A stretch of 8,956 nt of DNA from a bacterium (GTDB lineage: Bacteria; Electryoneota; RPQS01). The translations under genes were made by a program, and so were the position numbers. Numbering within the stretch: the first letter of the stretch is position 1; every line of letters begins with the position of its first letter. This document shows positions 6,082 to 8,956 of this stretch, piece after piece. The notes under the pieces are model-generated. The model searched no databases, had not been told where the DNA came from, and saw only the letters and a program-made list of their open reading frames with translations. The stretch is from assembly GCA_028711875.1 (NCBI GenBank), contig JAQTRJ010000064.1, forward strand, positions 1 through 8,956, read 5' to 3'.

Positions 6082-6939
6082 CTATCTCTCCCCGTTTCCA
6101 GAAGGATCAAGGGGGGTCGGTAACGACTCTGCAAACTCGATAATCGCTCGCGCGACCGCTTCGGGTTTCTCGATCTGCGCGGCGTGTCCGGCGGCGGCGA
6201 TCTCCGCGCGACGCACAACCGCGGAACCGCATTGGTTTTCGATCACGCGGTTCGATGCGCAGAATTTCTCGTCGAGCGCGCCGGCAAGCAGCAGCAGCGG
6301 GCAGGTCACTCGATGCAATTCGTTCACAAGATAATCCTGCCGGCCGGTGCCGAACCATTCCAGCGCAAACGCCAATCCGCGCGGATCGCATTGGGCGCGA
6401 GCGGAGCGAAGCTCAGCCTGCAGATCCGGGGGAAGATTTTTCTGCGAAGCGAACAGCGGCAGATTTCCCCAGTAGTCCGCAAACCACGCGCTGCCGTTGC
6501 GCCGGATGTCTTCGGCCAGTTTAGCGTCGCTCTGGCGACGCGCTTCGCGCGCGTTCGCATTTTCGATTCCCGGCGAGGCTCCGAGCAGAATCAATCCGCG
6601 CAGAAACTCCGGCGAATGAATCCCCACGTGCAGCGCGATTCGTCCGCCCATGCTGTAGCCGCAGAGCAGCGGCGGCTCGGGTGAAAGCTCCATCAGCAGC
6701 TTGCTCAATGCTTCCCACAAGTCATGAAGTGAGAAGTTGCGTTTCTCGGGAAGCGGTGTATTGCCATGCCCTGGCAAATCGAGCGTCAGCAGGTGAAAAT
6801 GTGGCTCAATCAGCGGCCGCAGCCGTTCCCACGAGCGCAGGCTGCCGGAAAAACCGTGAACGAGCGCGAGCGCGGGCTGCTCCGCGCGACCGCGCCACTC
6901 GATATTCCAATCCACTCCGCCGGCATGGACAAGGCTCAT
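6082..6939 (-). CDS. menH: 2-succinyl-6-hydroxy-2,4-cyclohexadiene-1-carboxylate synthase (alpha/beta hydrolase)
   Basis: This 285-residue alpha/beta-hydrolase should eliminate pyruvate from SEPHCHC, the MenD product, to give SHCHC. It shows LVHGFSGS (oxyanion region, 27-34), DLPGHGNTP (54-62) and the nucleophile elbow GYSMGG with Ser96. Asp223 lies in GALDEKF and His252 in [12 protein letters not shown], which completes the triad. The length is slightly above that of compact MenH proteins because of an extended C-terminus. The start ATG overlaps the menD stop (ATGA, 6939-6936) with only a weak purine stretch upstream, so translation probably depends on coupling to menD. Sequence alone cannot exclude another hydrolase activity of this large superfamily, but the position between menD and menB makes MenH by far the likeliest. 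Confidence 0.92.
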   Translation of the reverse strand: MSLVHAGGVDWNIEWRGRAEQPALALVHGFSGSLRSWERLRPLIEPHFHLLTLDLPGHGNTPLPEKRNFSLHDLWEALSKLLMELSPEPPLLCGYSMGGRIALHVGIHSPEFLRGLILLGASPGIENANAREARRQSDAKLAEDIRRNGSAWFADYWGNLPLFASQKNLPPDLQAELRSARAQCDPRGLAFALEWFGTGRQDYLVNELHRVTCPLLLLAGALDEKFCASNRVIENQCGSAVVRRAEIAAAGHAAQIEKPEAVARAIIEFAESLPTPLDPSGNGER

Positions 6940-8678
6940 GCGCCGCTTGCTTTCTTAAGCCGTTCGATCAGCGTCATATGCGCGGCATAATTCTGCCCGC
7001 GCGAGCTGCGCACGTGAAACACGCGCGGGCGACCGGAAGAAGCGGCCATCGTCGTGTCGAATTGCGCCGGATGCGCGAGAGAACTCCAATCCACGCCGAA
7101 CAGCGCGCCGGTCGCGGAGAGATCGAGATCGTGCGGCGTGCCGTGAATCGCCTCGAACAACGTCTGGTCTTCGTTCTCAAGCGCGGGCAGAAAATGGAAA
7201 ATCCCGCCGCCGTTGTTGTCGAGCAGAAGCGTCGTTAGCGTTGGCGCGTAGTTCGCCGCGGCGATGAGTCCGGTCAGGTCATGCAGGAAAGCCAGATCGC
7301 CGCACACGAGCAGCGTCGGCTTCCGCGAGGCGGCGGCGATCCCCGCCGCGTGCGAGATCGTCCCGTCAATGCCGCTGACTCCGCGCAAGGCGAACACGTC
7401 ACGCATCCCGTCTTCGGACGATAGCAGCGCATCGCCGTAGCGAATCGGCAGGCTGTTAGCGAAAACGACGTTCGCCGCATCCGGCAGCGAGCGCACGGCC
7501 TCGCGAACGAAGAGCGCTTCACTCTCCGGCGAATCGTCCCCAACCGGGCGGGACAATTCCTCGCGCACGCCGCGCGCGGCTCGCTGAAACGGTTCGAGCA
7601 GCAGCGAGTCGCGGCTCGGCCCAATGGTTTCCGCCAACGCGGAACAGAAATCGGCCGGATTGGCCTCGACAAAAATGCCGTCCCGCGCGAGCGGATCTCC
7701 GCGATCAATCTCGCGGCCGAAGCGCACGGTCTTCGCATCGCGATGGTGATCGAGATAATTCGCCAGCGCTTTCGAGGTCGGAAATCCGCCGAAGTGGAGC
7801 ACGGCGTCGGGGGCAAGCGACGCGAAATTCTCCGCGCGCAAAAAGACGTCATAAAACGGAAGCGACGGCTCGTCGAAAAACCGCAGACCCGACGTCACGT
7901 CCGCGAGCAGCGGCCAGCCAAGCTTGCGCGCCAGATGAAACACCGTCGCCGCTTCGCCGCGGGCGGCAGCCGCGCCCGGCCCGGCCACGATCAGCCCGCA
8001 CAAAGACGTGTCCACCCGTTTGCGCGTTTCCGCGAGCGCTTCCTGGGCGAGCGGCGTCGCGGCCGCGTGTCGCGCCGTGGAGGCGGTTTGCTGAAGAGCG
8101 CTCCACACCTCGCGCGCCCGGCGGCTTTCGTCCGCGGAGAATTCGGACAACTCCTCCAGCGGCACGTTCAGATGGGCCGGCCCCGCCGAAAATTCCGTGG
8201 CCGCATCGAACGCCTGCCGAGCCAGACACCGGACCCAGAAACAGGCGTCGAAATTCAACGCGGCCGCGGGCACATCCGCGAAAAAAGCCGTGAAATTTCC
8301 ATAGAGCTGCGTTTGATCCATCGTCTGCAGCGCGCAGGTGTGACGGAGTCTCGTCGGGCGATCCGCTGTGAGAATCAGCAGCGGCACGCCCGATTTCGCC
8401 GCCTCGATGACCGCCGGAAAATAATTCGCGCCCGCCGTGCCCGAGGTGCAGATCAGAATCGCCGGCGCGCCGTCCGCTTTGGACAGTCCCAGCGCGAAAA
8501 ACGCCGCCGAGCGCTCGTCGAGAATCGTGTAGGTTTGCAGCGTCGGGTGTTCGACGGCGGCGCGGGCCAGCGCCGTCGAGCGCGACCCCGGCGAAATCAC
8601 GGCGCGTTTCACACCAGCGAGCGCAAGTTCGCCGATCAGCACGGCGGCATGCAGGGCGTTGAGAGTCGCGAACTCCAC
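6936..8678 (-). CDS. menD: 2-succinyl-5-enolpyruvyl-6-hydroxy-3-cyclohexene-1-carboxylate synthase
   Basis: This 580-residue ThDP-dependent enzyme joins isochorismate and 2-oxoglutarate, releasing CO2, to give SEPHCHC. The N-terminal domain has ISPGSRSTALA (28-38), LDERSAAFFALG with the ThDP-activating Glu55 (same number as in E. coli), CTSGTAGANYFPAV (77-90) and LTADRP. The middle domain spans about 195-350 (LHFGGFPTSKAL). The C-terminal domain has NSLPIRYGD, RGVSGIDGT and the ThDP/Mg2+ motif GD (460-461) followed after 26 residues by NN (488-489) and GGGIFHFLP. All these elements are present, so the enzyme should be active. The start is GTG 8678, preceded by GGAAGGA (8686-8692) with a 7-nt spacer. 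That ribosome-binding site is embedded in the last codons of menF, whose stop lies 4 nt upstream. The end overlaps menH by ATGA. Confidence 0.97.
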   Translation of the reverse strand: MEFATLNALHAAVLIGELALAGVKRAVISPGSRSTALARAAVEHPTLQTYTILDERSAAFFALGLSKADGAPAILICTSGTAGANYFPAVIEAAKSGVPLLILTADRPTRLRHTCALQTMDQTQLYGNFTAFFADVPAAALNFDACFWVRCLARQAFDAATEFSAGPAHLNVPLEELSEFSADESRRAREVWSALQQTASTARHAAATPLAQEALAETRKRVDTSLCGLIVAGPGAAAARGEAATVFHLARKLGWPLLADVTSGLRFFDEPSLPFYDVFLRAENFASLAPDAVLHFGGFPTSKALANYLDHHRDAKTVRFGREIDRGDPLARDGIFVEANPADFCSALAETIGPSRDSLLLEPFQRAARGVREELSRPVGDDSPESEALFVREAVRSLPDAANVVFANSLPIRYGDALLSSEDGMRDVFALRGVSGIDGTISHAAGIAAASRKPTLLVCGDLAFLHDLTGLIAAANYAPTLTTLLLDNNGGGIFHFLPALENEDQTLFEAIHGTPHDLDLSATGALFGVDWSSLAHPAQFDTTMAASSGRPRVFHVRSSRGQNYAAHMTLIERLKKASGA

Positions 8679-8682
8679 TGGT

Positions 8683-8956
8683 CTATCCTTCCAGCGCCCG
8701 CAGCAGCGGCTGCATTTTCAGCTCCGTTTCGTTCCATTCCTGATCGGGATCAGAGCCGGCCACGATTCCCGCGCCGGCGAACACCGTCGCGCGATTCCCC
8801 GCGACGAGCGCCGAGCGAATCGTCACGGCCAACTCGGCTTCATCGGCGCTCACCCAGCCGATGGCTCCCGCGTACAGACCGCGCGCCGCTCCTTCGAGCG
8901 CGGCGATCAGTTCGCGGGCGGTTTCGCGCGGGGCGCCGCATACCGCGGGAGTCGGA
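8683..8956 (-). CDS. menF: Isochorismate synthase, C-terminal 90 residues (cut by window edge)
   Basis: The frame enters from the right edge and stops at TAG 8685-8683. The visible part is the end of the chorismate-binding domain. It begins PTPAVCGAPRE, the signature around the substrate pocket of isochorismate and related synthases. GLYAGAIGWVS and an AVTIRSALV strand follow, then FAGAGIVAGSDP and EWNETELKM, which supplies metal-binding glutamates, and finally the helix QPLLRALEG. Isochorismate synthase converts chorismate to isochorismate, the MenD substrate. Salicylate or anthranilate synthase components share this fold, but PTPAVCG together with the directly following menD points to MenF. 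Only the C-terminus is seen, so length and the N-terminal domain cannot be judged. Confidence 0.93.
   Translation of the reverse strand, partial: PTPAVCGAPRETARELIAALEGAARGLYAGAIGWVSADEAELAVTIRSALVAGNRATVFAGAGIVAGSDPDQEWNETELKMQPLLRALEG

Noticed and set aside
1..8956. Insertion sequences, CRISPR arrays, tRNA or attachment sites around the islet
   Set aside because: Reading both edges of the islet I saw no terminal inverted repeats, spaced direct repeats, transposase or integrase motifs, or tRNA-like cloverleaf.

Overview
The window reads as chromosomal DNA of a menaquinone-using bacterium. The core genes are G+C-rich and tightly packed, with stop/start overlaps and clear Shine-Dalgarno sites. 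No gene gives a firm taxonomic position. The menF-menD-menH-menB genes show a respiratory organism, and nothing points to a plasmid or phage. Apart from a short gene end at the left edge, every gene lies on the minus strand, so the text below follows transcription from right to left.

Right part (8956 to 5246): four consecutive menaquinone-biosynthesis genes. They are the 3' end of menF (isochorismate synthase), then menD (SEPHCHC synthase), menH (SHCHC synthase) and menB (DHNA-CoA synthase). Gaps are 4 nt (menF/menD), an ATGA overlap (menD/menH) and 14 nt (menH/menB), so this is almost certainly one operon. Together they carry chorismate to 1,4-dihydroxy-2-naphthoyl-CoA, except for the menC and menE steps, which are not in the window.

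Middle part (5245 to about 2330): an accessory islet of mixed base composition directly behind menB. It starts with a 46-codon reading frame (5203-5063) that looks like the motif-0 end of a RecQ-type helicase and lacks the rest of the enzyme. This frame overlaps by ATGA a small HNH endonuclease gene (5066-4587). Next comes a divergent DprA/Smf-family gene (4501-3527). A short unrecognised frame (3526-3299) follows and again ends in an ATGA overlap, this time with a gene for an unrecognised secreted protein (3302-2334). A helicase remnant, an HNH nuclease and a DprA-like Rossmann protein together suggest a DNA-handling or anti-phage cassette, possibly decayed. This is inference.

Left part (2186 to 1): a CPA2-type cation:proton antiporter with cytosolic RCK domains (KefB/KefC-like). 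It converges on the end of an unknown plus-strand gene, with a strong hairpin terminator between them. The unknown gene is followed by a 12-codon frame with a perfect Shine-Dalgarno site that stops inside the terminator stem. I found no RNA gene, CRISPR array, insertion sequence or integrase. The 147 nt between 2187 and 2333 hold the antiporter's ribosome-binding site and no promoter I would defend.
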